A stretch of 64,000 nucleotides of DNA from Phytophthora colocasiae (Eukaryota; Oomycota; Peronosporomycetes; Peronosporales; Peronosporaceae). Where the stretch lies: NCBI GenBank assembly GCA_018806915.1, contig JAGKQI010000100.1, forward strand, positions 1,550,001 to 1,614,000, in the 5' to 3' direction. The position numbers were made by a program, and so were the translations under genes. Under the pieces are notes generated by a model, which ran no database searches, had not been told where the DNA came from, and saw only the letters and a list, made by a program, of their open reading frames with translations. How positions within the stretch are numbered: position 1 is the stretch's first letter; each line of letters begins with the position of its first letter. This document shows, in pieces, positions 20,342 to 31,723 of this stretch.

Positions 20342-23300
20342 CTAACGTTGGCTGTGTACTGCCTTCAGGAGTAACTCGTCGACCTTAGCTACCGCATACG
20401 AATTTACCATCACAGGGATATCCTTGCATAGTCCTGGTAATGTTTCCCACGAATATTCAATGGGCTCCAAACCTTTCCAGGATACCAAGATCTCGAATGC
20501 ACGCTTCGCGTCATTCCACCTGTGATCAAGGAGCTCGGCCACGGTCAGTATAATACCTTGTGCAGCAACATGCTCTCGAATCTCCTCTGTCACTTCGAAG
20601 CTTTCATCAGCGTAGAACTTTAGCCTAGAACTGTGCACATCTTGCTGTGCCCCAGTTACGAGATGTTTTACTCGAAACGAGTGCTCGTCCGCTTTTACCA
20701 CATGATACGGCCCAATCCAGGTCACCAATAACTTGTCGTTGTGCTTTTGGTCAACTCGCGAGCGAAGAACGTAGTCACCCACATCGAAATTGGGCTTAGT
20801 TCCACGCTTCTGATTTCGCATGTTACGAGCCGTTTGTTTTGAGCGTGCAGTGATCACTTTCTTGTGCATAAGTTGAGCGCTCTCACGTAGCGCCTCTAAC
20901 TTCGCGGCGATGTGCTCAGGATGCTCACCGATATCCACCAAGCGCTTCTGCTTGCCGTCTAAGTAGAAGTCTAGTGGCGAAGCAGCCGGTAACACACAGA
21001 AAACTTCCACTGGTGCATGATTGCCTAATGAAGGTACCGGTGTGTGATTCAGGTTTGCTTGAAGCGTTGCCACGAAGTAGGTCCAATCTTTGATGTCAAC
21101 CTTGTACTCCAGACATAGCGCCCTCAAAACTTGCACGATGTCTTTGTTTAGTCTCTCCACAGACCCATTAATCCATGGCGAATACGCTAACGTGAAGTTC
21201 TGGATCGAGTTCAGCCGCTTACTCACGTCCTTGACCACTTCATTCTTAAAGTGAGATCCGTTGTCACTAACCCACACGTGGGGTGCACCGAATCTGCTAT
21301 GCCAATCCATGATGGCCTGAGCAGTAATTGCACTTGTTGGTACAGCACACGGCACCAGCTCACAATAGTGAGTTGCATCGTCTTTCATCACTAGGAGATA
21401 TGCATAGTCACCGAATGACTTGCCGAGATACAGATAATCCCAGTGTAGACCCTCATTCCTCGCTTTACTTCGATACGTTTCCGCCCAAGGTCGCTGAACA
21501 ATCCTTCCCCCTTTAACGTGGTGGCACATCAGACATCCACGTAGGAAGAGATCCACTCGTTCACGTAGGTGAGCAATACGAAATCGTCTCTGCAGAGTCT
21601 CCATAAGAGCATCACGTCCTCGGTGACCCTGCGGACCACAGTGCGCTATCACCAGCAGTCGGTACACAATATCGCTGTCAGCGTCAGGAATCCAGATGCG
21701 GTCTTTACTCATCCACACACCATCATCTCCTTGCACTAAGTCGCCCGGTTTCATTGCTACGTGTTGCCTCTGACTTGCGCGTAGAGTATCTATTGTCGGC
21801 CATACGAAGGAATCGTCACCAAACGGTCGAATTGTCACAGTACTCGGCGCTGATTGTTGATCCGTGGTTTCGTCTTCGCTTGGACGTTCACGTTTCTTCT
21901 TCAATCGCTTGATTGTACTCCCGGTCGATCGCTTGCAGCCTGCCCAGCGGGATATCATATCTGCCCACACGTTCTTTACACCTTCGATATGCTCGATCGA
22001 AAAGCGAAACTCCATGAGCTTCATCGACCATCGCAATAATTTGCCTCTGACGTGCTTTTTGACTTCTTGAGCAGGAGCGAAAATGTGTATCAAGTTCCTA
22101 TGATCGCAGTACATTCGGAATCCCTTCGGCCGCATCAACAGGTAAGAGAGCTTGTCACAAGCCGTGACTATTGGGTAAGCCTCTTTCTCGATTACACTCC
22201 AGTTGCGCTGTGCTCCCGTGAAAGTACCTCCCATACACACTAACAACTCATGTTCTTGCTCGTGGATGGAGGTCTCAACATTCAGACTGCTACCTGAGTC
22301 ACAATAACAGACCAGCCGACGTCACTCGCGTCCGTTATCAGAATTGTCTCCGCTTCAGGCTTCGGAAACGCTAGTGTTGCACTGTTGGATAACGCCTTTT
22401 CAGCTGATCAAACGCCTTTAGTTCCACCGTACTCAGCGTGATCGGAATACCACTTGCCACACGCTTCCGAACGTCGCGACGCAGTCACCGCGACAGAGTC
22501 AAACTTGTCTTGAAGGGGCCTCACCAGACGCCCATAGTCAATGATAGAGGTCCTCATCCAGTTGGTAGAGCAGATAAACTGCTGTAACTCACCTGCCGTC
22601 GATGGATACGGCAACGCAGTGAGAGCCTCGATCCGAGCTGGATCATGCCGTACACCGCTTCCATCGATCAGTTTCCCGCACCACTTGACTTCTTTCTTGT
22701 ACACGCAAGACTTGGATGCACTGAGCTTAAACCCAAAGTCGTTGACCAAAGTGAACAACTCTGTCAGCTTGTCCAAATACTCGTCCACAGTCTTCGCATA
22801 CAGGAGAAGATCATCAATCCACACTAGCAGGTGTTCGTACAAAAGAGAAGCAAAGCACCGCTCGATAGTTGCTTGGAAATACAATGCTGCGTCCGAACAC
22901 CCTTGTGGTACACGTCTCGGGGTGAATATTTTCCTATGCGTCATGTAAGACAGGATTTCCTGTGATTCTTCGTCTAAAGGTAATTGCCAATAACCCTTTA
23001 TGAAGTCGAACAACCCGAAGAACAAGCACCCAGCTACTCGTTCTAAGTCCACATCCAAGTTCGGCATAGTTCCAACGAGAGGCTCCACTTGAGCGTTCAC
23101 CGGTTTGTAGTCGGTCGTTTGCCTGTACTCGTTTGCACCACCTGCCTTCTTAACCGGCAGCGCAGGGCATGCCCACCTCGCGTTCGGGTTCTCATAGACC
23201 CAGCCAAGACTGACCAACGTGTTGTTGAAGTCCTCCAGAAAACGCTGTAGTTCAGGCGAATACTTCCTAGCCTTAGTCTTGTACGGCTTAGCCCCAGGCT

Positions 23301-23541
23301 TTAGCCGCACTTTCAGGGTGGCACTTTAGCTGGCGGGTCATCTCCAAGTTTCACACGCCAAATATCGTACATGAAAATCACAGTTCGAAGCCGCTCAACT
23401 CGATCACTTGGGAATCCTTCGTCCAATGCTCGAGCGATCATCAACTCCACTGCTTGCTTAATTTCATCCTCGTCTATACTGCTTACAGCAGGATCCTCGA
23501 CAATATCATCATCATCGACACCCGTCGGACCAGGCCAACAA
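20342..23541 (-). pseudogene. Nested gypsy pol: RT, RNase H, integrase, chromodomain
   Basis: Read on the - strand, the RT region (about 23310 down to 22408) includes the VWIDDLLLYAK catalytic motif. RNase H follows, with 'TDASDVGW' in the outer copy. The integrase has an HCGPQ...CLMCHH zinc finger and the acidic residues in 'MKDDATHY', 'VSDNGSHF' and 'NGSVERLN'. A C-terminal chromodomain has 'EILVSWKG'. Frame breaks near 23320 (CCC for CCCC), 22395 (AAAA for AAAAA), near 22470 (an extra G) and near 22285 (one G fewer) split the frame. Each differs from the outer copy by one base in a homopolymer. Confidence 0.85.
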
Positions 23542-23543
23542 CT

Positions 23544-23891
23544 CTAGTTGCTGTCGACGTCAATTCCCAGCATGGTCAGTACATCCTGACCAAGTAGGAA
23601 ATCATCATCACCTTCAACAATCAGACACTCCACCGGAGTGTGGATGTTGACAGGTCCTGCTGCCGTCCGTAACGACAGCTTGAGGTACGCGACCTCCTTC
23701 ACCTCCAATGACTGCCCTCCAACTAAATCACACGAGACCGGTTGGCGCAGCTTCACAATTTCGATTTCCGTTCCTTTTAGTTTCTCCACGTCTCCACGAG
23801 AGATACACGACTTGTACGCCCCACTATCTGCACAATAGGGCAGCTCGAGTAAGTCGTTCACCCGAACTGTTGGTTTGCCTTCAGGAGACAT
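23544..23891 (-). CDS. Nested gypsy protease-like ORF
   Basis: A 115-residue frame with ATG at 23889-23891 on the - strand, 3 bp after the gag stop codon. 'CADSGAYKSCISR' carries the retroviral-type aspartic protease DSG active site, and 'FLLGQDVLTMLG' resembles the end of such domains. It ends with TAG. The RT frame then starts a few bases later in the -1 frame, and the outer copy has the same arrangement. Pol expression may therefore need frameshifting or re-initiation, which I cannot show. Confidence 0.75.
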   Translation of the reverse strand: MSPEGKPTVRVNDLLELPYCADSGAYKSCISRGDVEKLKGTEIEIVKLRQPVSCDLVGGQSLEVKEVAYLKLSLRTAAGPVNIHTPVECLIVEGDDDFLLGQDVLTMLGIDVDSN

Positions 23892-23894
23892 TGT

Positions 23895-25170
23895 CTAATC
23901 CTTCGTAGGCGTGCGTTGCCTCCCCTGATTGAACGGTTGTCGACGATGCCCCTCGCGCTGTGTTGAGGTGCTAGTACTCTCCACACGCGGGCAATCGCGA
24001 ACTAGATGTCCTCCTCCACAATTGTAGCAACCCCTTTTACTACGGCCTCCTTGCCGCAATTCTCCCGCATCATTCACAACTCGACGGTCTTGGTCACTGC
24101 GCGAACGCTTACCCAGGTATTGCTGTTTGGGAGCTGAAGATCCTTTTTGTTTGTTTGCATTGTTCTTAGCAGAGTAGTTGGTGGCGCATTGGTTGCGTTT
24201 ACCACCTTCTCTATGCACTGCCCCGTCAATCTTGGCATTGTCAAGTGCTTGTTCCATAATGAGGTTGAACAGCACAGGTACACTCGATTTGGCTCCAGGC
24301 GCCCTAAAGTCGATTTCATTCTTGACCTTTTTCTTCAGTCTTGCAGGCAATCCATTCACCAAGATCTTACACTTCTTCTTCGTCCCATCCTCAGTCTTAA
24401 AAAGACTCACGAGTCCGTTGGTGCGTATCAGCATGTTGCATGCGTGGAAGTAGTTAGTAACTTGAGCTTCCACATCACCATGACTCTCCTCCATTGACAG
24501 TTCTCGCTTGAACAGCTCTTCGATGTTTGGTAGTTGCCTGTTTTGAAGCTCTCCACCGTCTTCATCACCCAATCCCACAGGAACTCCTCCGTGAGCTCGG
24601 ACTTTTCCCTTCACCCAGACGACTTCACACAACGTGTCCAGCAAAGCTTCATCGAACGAGTTGCGTACGCTAGTCATTACTGCGTCTAGCGATTCACCTG
24701 TCGTTTTGCAACGAGCCTTAAAAGCTTCTTCATACTCGAGTCGCAGGTCCAGCCATTTCGTCATCCCGTCATGGAGATATCCGTCACTTTAGGAGCAGTC
24801 ACAATCGTAAAGATCGGCTGCGGCACCGTGGGGTGGCTGCTGGTCAGTGCTCCGTTCGTCACTTCTCCATCCTGCCTCGCCTCCTGTCCATTAGCTTGCT
24901 GCCGTGCAGCTCGGCGTGTGCGACTGTTCCACGTTTTCCTCTTGCTGCTCGACCACGTCCTCTTGGTTGGTCGAAATCACCAGGCGCACGTCCAACCGCA
25001 CCAACCGACACCGTCGGTTGCGCCGGGGTGGCATCATCACTTGCGGTAGATGTGACCACTCGGTCACTGGTGTCCGAGCGAGTCGTTCGTCTTGAACGCA
25101 GAACTCGCGTCGTAGAAGTCTCACTTGCTCCACTTGCCATGTTGGCCGCATTGTCCGTCGATGTAGCCAT
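23895..25170 (-). pseudogene. Nested gypsy gag
   Basis: It starts at the ATG at 25168-25170 and ends with TAG at 23895-23897. Frame breaks occur near 24950-24860, and a compensating pair of shifts lies near 24610-24550. The C-terminal zinc knuckle is CYNCGGGHLVRDC, with three rather than the usual four residues between the second Cys and the His. The central domain (from 'MTKWLDLRLEYEEAF') is a gypsy capsid-like region, by position. Confidence 0.82.
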
Positions 25171-25207
25171 CTTCCGTTGTCGAACCTTAGTTCACTAAAG
25201 TTAACTT

Positions 25208-25441
25208 TGTAGTCGGTCCACGAACACTTATTAGGGAAGCTGGTGGCTTCCTTGGATCCTTGCTTGTATTGATGCTGATTCAGAAGTGAGCTCTACTCTT
25301 GCTCCAGAGCTCCAAGAAAACGGAGGTCTTCGAGCCTAGTCCTCTAGCAATGATCCTACAATCTCTACCACCAGCTCGGTCTCGGTACCTTATCCGAGTC
25401 CCAGTGAGTAGGCACGTCTTACACGTCTTCGACCCACTACA
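25208..25441 (-). repeat. 5' LTR of nested gypsy element
   Basis: 234 bp, the same sequence as the other LTRs in reverse orientation. The gag start is 37 bp away on the - strand. Confidence 0.92.
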
Positions 25442-25446
25442 AAGTG

Positions 25447-26539
25447 CGACAGGTGATTTCGACCAACCAAGAGGACGTGGTCGAGCAGCAAGAGGAAAAC
25501 GTGGAACAGTCGCAACACGCCGAGCTGCACGGCAGCAAGCTAATGGACAGGAGGCGAGGCAGGATGGAGAAGTGACGAACGGAGCACTGACCAGCAGCCA
25601 CCCCACGGTGCCGCAGCCGATCTTTACGATTGTGACTGCTCCTAAAGTGACGGATATCTCCCATGACGGGATGACGAAATGGCTGGACCTGCGACTCGAG
25701 TATGAAGAAGCTTTTAAGGCTCGTTGCAAAACGACAGGTGAATCGCTAGACGCAGTAATGACGAGCGTACGCAACTCGTTCGATGAAGCTTTGCTGGACA
25801 CGTTGTGTGAAGTCGTCTGGGTGAAGGAAAAGTCCGAGCTCACGGAGGAGTTCCTGTGGGATTGGGTGATGAAGACGGTGGAGAGCTTCAAAAACAGGCA
25901 ACTACCAAACATCGAAGAGCTGTTCAAGCGAGAACTGTCAATGGAGGAGAGTCATGGTGATGTGGAAGCTCAAGTTACTAACTACTTCCACGCATGCAAC
26001 ATGCTGATACGCACCAACGGACTCGTGAGTCTTTTTAAGACTGAGGATGGGACGAAGAAGAAGTGTAAGATCTTGGTGAATGGATTGCCTGCAAGACTGA
26101 AGAAAAGGTCAAGAATGAAATCGACTTTAGGGCGCCTGGAGCCAAATCGAGTGTACCTGTGCTGTTCAACCTCATTATGGAACAAGCACTTGACAATGCC
26201 AAGATTGACGGGGCAGTGCATAGAGAAGGTGGTAAACGCAACCAATGCGCCACCAACTACTCTGCTAAGAACAATGCAAACAAACAAAAAGGATCTTCAG
26301 CTCCCAAACAGCAATACCTGGGTAAGCGTTCGCGCAGTGACCAAGACCGTCGAGTTGTGAATGATGCGGGAGAATTGCGGCAAGGAGGCCGTAGTAAAAG
26401 GGGTTGCTACAATTGTGGAGGAGGACATCTAGTTCGCGATTGCCCGCGTGTGGAGAGTACTAGCACCTCAACACAGCGCGAGGGGCATCGTCGACAACCG
26501 TTCAATCAGGGGAGGCAACGCACGCCTACGAAGGATTAG
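25447..26539 (+). pseudogene. gag of outer gypsy element, C-terminal part
   Basis: The gag frame continues after the nested insertion. Near 26105 it has AAAA where the nested copy has AAAAA, which shifts the frame. The correct frame is open again to the TAG at 26537-26539. It contains the CYNCGGGHLVRDC zinc knuckle. Confidence 0.85.
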
Positions 26540-26542
26540 ACA

Positions 26543-26891
26543 ATGTCTCCCTGAAGGCAAACCAACAGTTCGGGTGAACGACTTACTCGAGCTGCCCTAT
26601 TGTGCAGATAGTGGGGCGTACAAGTCGTGTATCTCTCGTGGAGACGGGGAGAAACTAAAAGGAACGGAAATCGAAATTGTGAAGCTGCGCCAACCGGTCT
26701 CGTGTGATTTAGTTGGAGGGCAGTCATTGGAGGTGAAGGAGGTCGCGTACCTCAAGCTGTCGTTACGGACGGCAGCAGGACCTGTCAACATCCACACTCC
26801 GGTGGAGTGTCTGATTGTTGAAGGTGATGATGATTTCCTACTTGGTCAGGATGTACTGACCATGCTGGGAATTGACGTCGACAGCAACTAG
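26543..26891 (+). pseudogene. Outer gypsy protease
   Basis: The same DSG-type protease as in the nested copy. An extra C in a CCC run just after the ATG (26543) shifts the frame. The rest is open to the TAG at 26889-26891. Confidence 0.78.
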
Positions 26892-26893
26892 AG

Positions 26894-29800
26894 TTGTTGG
26901 CCTGGTCCGACGGTGTCGATGATGATGATATTGTCGAGGATCCTGCTGTAAGCAGGATAGACGAGGATGAAATTAAGCAAGCAGTGGAGTTGATGATCGC
27001 TCGAGCATTGGACGAAGGATTCCCAAGTGATCGAGTGGAGCGGCTTCGAACTGTGATTTTCATGTACGATATTTGGCGTGTGAAACTTGGAGATGACCCG
27101 CCAGCTAAAGTGCCACCCCTGAAAGTGCGGCTAAAGCCTGGGGCTAAGCCGTACAAGACTAAGGCTAGGAAGTATTCGCCTGAACTACAGCGTTTTCTGG
27201 AGGACTTCAACAACACGTTGGTCAGTCTTGGCTGGGTCTATGAGAACCCGAACGCGAGGTGGGCATGCCCTGCGCTGCCGGTTAAGAAGGCAGGTGGTGC
27301 AAACGAGTACAGGCAAACGACCGACTACAAACCGGTGAACGCTCAAGTGGAGCCTCTCGTTGGAACTATGCCGAACTTGGATGTGGACTTAGAACGAGTA
27401 GCTGGGTGCTTGTTCTTCGGGTTGTTCGACTTCATAAAGGGTTATTGGCAATTACCTTTAGACGAAGAATCACAGGAAATCCTGTCTTACATGACGCATA
27501 GGAAAATATTCACCCCGAGACGTGTACCACAAGGGTGTTCGGACGCAGCATTGTATTTCCAAGCAACTATCGAGCGGTGCTTTGCTTCTCTTGTACGAAC
27601 ACCTGCTGAGTGTGGATTGATGATCTTCTCCTGTATGCGAAGACTGTGGACGAGTATTTGGACAAGCTGACAGAGTTGTTCACTTTGGTCAACGACTTTG
27701 GGTTTAAGCTCAGTGCATCCAAGTCTTGCGTGTACAAGAAAGAAGTCAAGTGGTGCGGGAAACTGATCGATGGAAGCGGTGTACGGCATGATCCAGCTCG
27801 GATCGAGGCTCTCACTGCGTTGCCGTATCCATCGACGGCAGGTGAGTTACAGCAGTTTATCTGCTCTACCAACTGGATGAGGACCTCTATCATTGACTAT
27901 GGGCGTCTGGTGAGGCCCCTTCAAGACAAGTTTGACTCTGTCATGGTGACTGCGTCGCGACGTTCGAAGCGTGTGGCAAGTGGTATTCCGATCACGCTGA
28001 GTACGGTGGAACTAAAGGCGTTTGATCAGCTGAAAAAGGCGTTATCCAACAGTGCAACACTAGCGTTTCCGAAGCCTGAAGCGGAGACAATTCTGATAAC
28101 GGACGCGAGTGACGTCGGCTGGTCTGTTATTGTGACTCAGGTAGCAGTCTGGAATGTTGAGACCTCCATCCACGAGCAAGAACATGAGTTGTTAGTGTGT
28201 ATGGGAGGTACTTTCACGGGAGCACAGCGCAACTGGAGTGTAATCGAGAAAGAGGCTTACCCAATAGTCACCGCTTGTGACAAGCTCTCTTACCTGTTGA
28301 TGCGGCCGAAGGGATTCCGAATGTACTGCGATCACAGGAACTTGATACACATTTTCGCTCCTGCTCAAGAAGTCAAAAAGCACGTCAGAGGCAAATTATT
28401 GCGATGGTCGATGAAGCTCATGGAGTTTCGCTTTTCGATCGAGCATATCGAAGGTGTAAAGAACGTGTGGGCAGATATGATATCCCGCTGGGCAGGCTGC
28501 AAGCGATCGACCGGGAGTACAATCAAGCGATTGAAGAAGAAACGTGAACGTCCAAGCGAAGACGAAACCACGGATCAACAATCAGCGCCGAGTACTGTGA
28601 CAATTCGACCGTTTGGTGACGATTCCTTCGTATGGCCGACAATAGATACTCTACGCGCAAGTCAGAGGCAACACGTAGCAATGAAACCGGGCGACTTAGT
28701 GCAAGGAAATGATGGTGTGTGGATGAGTAAAGACCGCATCTGGATTCCTGACGCTGACAGCGATATTGTGTACCGACTGCTGGTGATAGCGCACTGTGGT
28801 CCGCAGGATCACCGAGGACGTGATGCTCTTATAGAAACTCTGCAGAGACGATTTCGTATTGCTCACCTACGTGAACGAGTGGATCTCTTCCTACGTGGAT
28901 GTCTGATGTGCCACCACGTTAAAGGGGGAAGGATTGTTCAGCGACCTTGGGCGGAAACGTATCGAAGTAAAGCGAGGAATGAGGGTCTACACTGGGATTA
29001 TCTGTATCTCGGCAAGTCATTCGGTGACTATGCATATCTCCTAGTGATGAAAGACGATGCAACTCACTATTGTGAGCTGGTGCCGTGTGCTGTACCAACA
29101 AGTGCAATTACTGCTCAGGCCATCATGGATTGGCATAGCAGATTCGGTGCACCCCACGTGTGGGTTAGTGACAACGGATCTCACTTTAAGAATGAAGTGG
29201 TCAAGGACGTGAGTAAGCGGCTGAACTCGATCCAGAACTTCACGTTAGCGTATTCGTCATGGATTAATGGGTCTGTGGAGAGACTAAACAAAGACATCGT
29301 GCAAGTTTTGAGGGCGCTATGTCTGGAGTACAAGGTTGACATCAAAGATTGGATCTACTTCGTGGCAACGCTTCAAGCAAACCTGAATCACACACCGGTA
29401 CCTTCATTAGGCAATCATGCACCAGTGGAAGTTTTCTGTGTGTTACCGGCTGCTTCGCCACTAGACTTCTACTTAGACGGCAAGCAGAAGCGCTTGGTGG
29501 ATATCGGTGAGCATCCTGAGCACATCGCCGCGAAGTTAGAGGCGCTACGTGAGAGCGCTCAACTTATGCACAAGAAAGTGATCACTGCACGCTCAAAACA
29601 AACGGCTCGTAACATGCGAAATCAGAAGCGTGGAACTAAGCCCAATTTCGATGTGGGTGACTACGTTCTTCGCTCGCGAGTTGACCAAAAGCACAACGAC
29701 AAGTTATTGGTGACCTGGATTGGGCCGTATCATGTGGTAAAAGCGGACGAGCACTCGTTTCGAGTAAAACATCTCGTAACTGGGGCACAGCAAGATGTGC

Positions 29801-30093
29801 ACAGTTCTAGGCTAAAGTTCTACGCTGATGAAAGCTTCGAAGTGACAGAGGAGATTCGAGAGCATGTTGCTGCACAAGGTATTATACTGACCGTGGCCGA
29901 GCTCCTTGATCACAGGTGGAATGACGCGAAGCGTGCATTCGAGATCTTGGTATCCTGGAAAGGTTTGGAGCCCATTGAAGATTCGTGGGAAACATTACCA
30001 GGACTATGCAAGGATATCCCTGTGATGGTAAATTCGTATGCGGTAGCTAAGGGCGACGAGTTACTCCTGAAGGCAGTACACAGCCAACGTTAG
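26894..30093 (+). pseudogene. Outer gypsy pol: RT, RNase H, integrase, chromodomain
   Basis: Two long frames cover the whole polyprotein. The first (to 27670) carries the N-terminal half of RT. Around 27590-27605 two Ts are lost from a T-run and one G is gained, shifting the frame just before the WIDD catalytic motif. From about 27610 an 827-residue frame runs unbroken through RNase H, the integrase (HCGPQD...CLMCHH finger; D, D, E motifs) and the chromodomain ('EILVSWKGLEPIEDSWE'). It ends with TAG at 30091-30093, 74 bp before the 3' LTR. The chromodomain suggests insertion targeted to chromatin, as in chromoviruses. Confidence 0.88.
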
Positions 30094-30167
30094 CTGTAAC
30101 CAAGATGAAGACAGTTCAAGATGGTGGAGCCACAACTACGTTCGTGAGCCACGTCTTGGAAGGGCGG

Positions 30168-30401
30168 TGTAGTGGGTCGAAGACGTGTAAGACGTGCCTA
30201 CTCACTGGGACTCGGATAAGGTACCGAGACCGAGCTGGTGGTAGAGATTGTAGGATCATTGCTAGAGGACTAGGCTCGAAGACCTCCGTTTTCTTGGAGC
30301 TCTGGAGCAAGAGTAGAGCTCACTTCTGAATCAGCATCAATACAAGCAAGGATCCAAGGAAGCCACCAGCTTCCCTAATAAGTGTTCGTGGACCGACTAC
30401 A
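30168..30401 (+). repeat. 3' LTR of outer gypsy element
   Basis: 234 bp, appears identical to the 5' LTR, followed by the TGCGT target duplication at 30402-30406. Confidence 0.93.
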
Positions 30402-31195
30402 TGCGTTCCAGTGCATTTACATATCCTCGACTGTATTAATATTGTCAATTTCCGTCAAAAATTACCGATTTAGCTTGACAATATCCAGATCTATAACCAG
30501 GGTGGAGACTTTCTCATCTCCACGATTGATTCGGCTGCGGCGGTGCCTTAACGTTGAGTTTCTAGTAAATTGGAGTCTATCATAACTGTTTTATTCTTCT
30601 GCTTGAAGTAAAAGTGTTTTGCTTGTGGTTTCTATCAAATTGTGGTGGTCTACAGCATGGAATAATCGAGCACTTCAAGTGCAGATTACAAGTAAGTATG
30701 TGTGTGCAAGGCAATGACATGTACGAGAAGTACTAACGTAGCACGTAAATATCAACTTTCGTTTCATAAAATGAAAGACCTGGCAGGTACTCTTTACCAG
30801 CTCCAACCACCAAAACCGCAACAGCCACCCCACCGTCCACCCCAAGGCCCCAACCCCAACACTCCTTCTTGTTGTTTCCGTCGATTGACTACTACGCAAA
30901 AGTAGTAGTCTCGACGGGTGTAATAGCTGCAGTACGCAACGCGCATCAATCGAAGCAGACAGATTGCGTTATGTTAGTGCTTTGCCAGGTAATTTCTTTT
31001 ACTGAAATGCATTGATTGATTGAGTAGAGTGGGGCTAGAATTCATTTTCACAGAAAAGTACTAGGCTCAGGCTATCAAACGACATGGGGAAATTGGTATC
31101 ACCTTTTCAGCTTCAGTAATTCCACACAACACGATTTGCCTTCCACACAACAAGTCGAGTACCAGAACCAAACAACCAAACAAGCGCTCAGCAAG

Positions 31196-31723
31196 ATGAA
31201 GATCAGCACGTTTCTCGTCGCCACGATGGCCATCCTCGGTGCCGTCTCCGCTGCCAGCCAACCTCTCGTCAAGACTCCGGCCGACGCACTGGAGAAGATT
31301 CAAGCGACTGCATTGCCCGATGGCGTCACACTCACGGGAACCGCCGAGAAGATCGACCCGCCTACCGATGCTAATGTTACCGACCCGAAGGAAGTTGCCG
31401 TGAACAAGGACGACAATGAAAATAGCAAGAAGGAGCAGCTCGGTTGGGGTGTCGGAGGCTGGGGCGCTGGTGGTTGGGGCCTCGGAGGCTGGGGTGGTTG
31501 GGGTGGTTGGGGTGGCTTCGGTCCCTACCGCTTCGGATTCATGTGCGGTGGTGTTCCTGGTTGGGCCTATCCGATGGAGTTACTGGAATCGCTATGGTGC
31601 TGGTTTGTACGGCGGTGGTTGTGGTCTAGGCATGGCTTACGGCGGCCTCTACTACTGCTAAGTGGGCAAGTATGCCTTGTGAAGGAGTTTTTAGCAGTAT
31701 CAACTTTACTCTCGCGAGGATAA
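31196..31723 (+). pseudogene. Secreted Gly/Trp-rich protein, copy 4 (frameshifted tail)
   Basis: Intact to Pro-Met 126-127. One extra A at 31578 then shifts the frame, replacing the Gly/Tyr/Cys tail with a basic, Leu-rich tail that ends at 31723 (175 aa) instead of 31661. Copy 13 has the same insertion, so it is not a private error. The product could still be secreted. Confidence 0.82.

Larger units (their letters stand above)
20034..25441 (-). mobile_element. Nested gypsy element, opposite orientation
   Basis: A 5408-bp copy of the same family inserted in the gag gene of the outer copy. LTRs are at 20034-20267 and 25208-25441, and the target duplication AAGTG is at 20029-20033 and 25442-25446. 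The two copies are almost identical throughout, so both are young and this one is the later arrival. Its genes are broken by single-base differences from the outer copy. Confidence 0.95.
19579..30401 (+). mobile_element. Ty3/gypsy chromovirus-type LTR retrotransposon (outer copy)
   Basis: The element starts TG and ends CA with LTRs at 19579-19812 and 30168-30401, which look identical. It is flanked by the target duplication TGCGT (19574-19578 and 30402-30406). Without the nested copy it is about 5.41 kb. Gene order is gag, protease, RT, RNase H, integrase, chromodomain. A purine-rich tract just before the 3' LTR (about 30157-30167) may be the polypurine tract. No tRNA-type primer site is obvious after the 5' LTR. 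Matching LTRs and a clean target duplication indicate a recent insertion. Confidence 0.95.
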
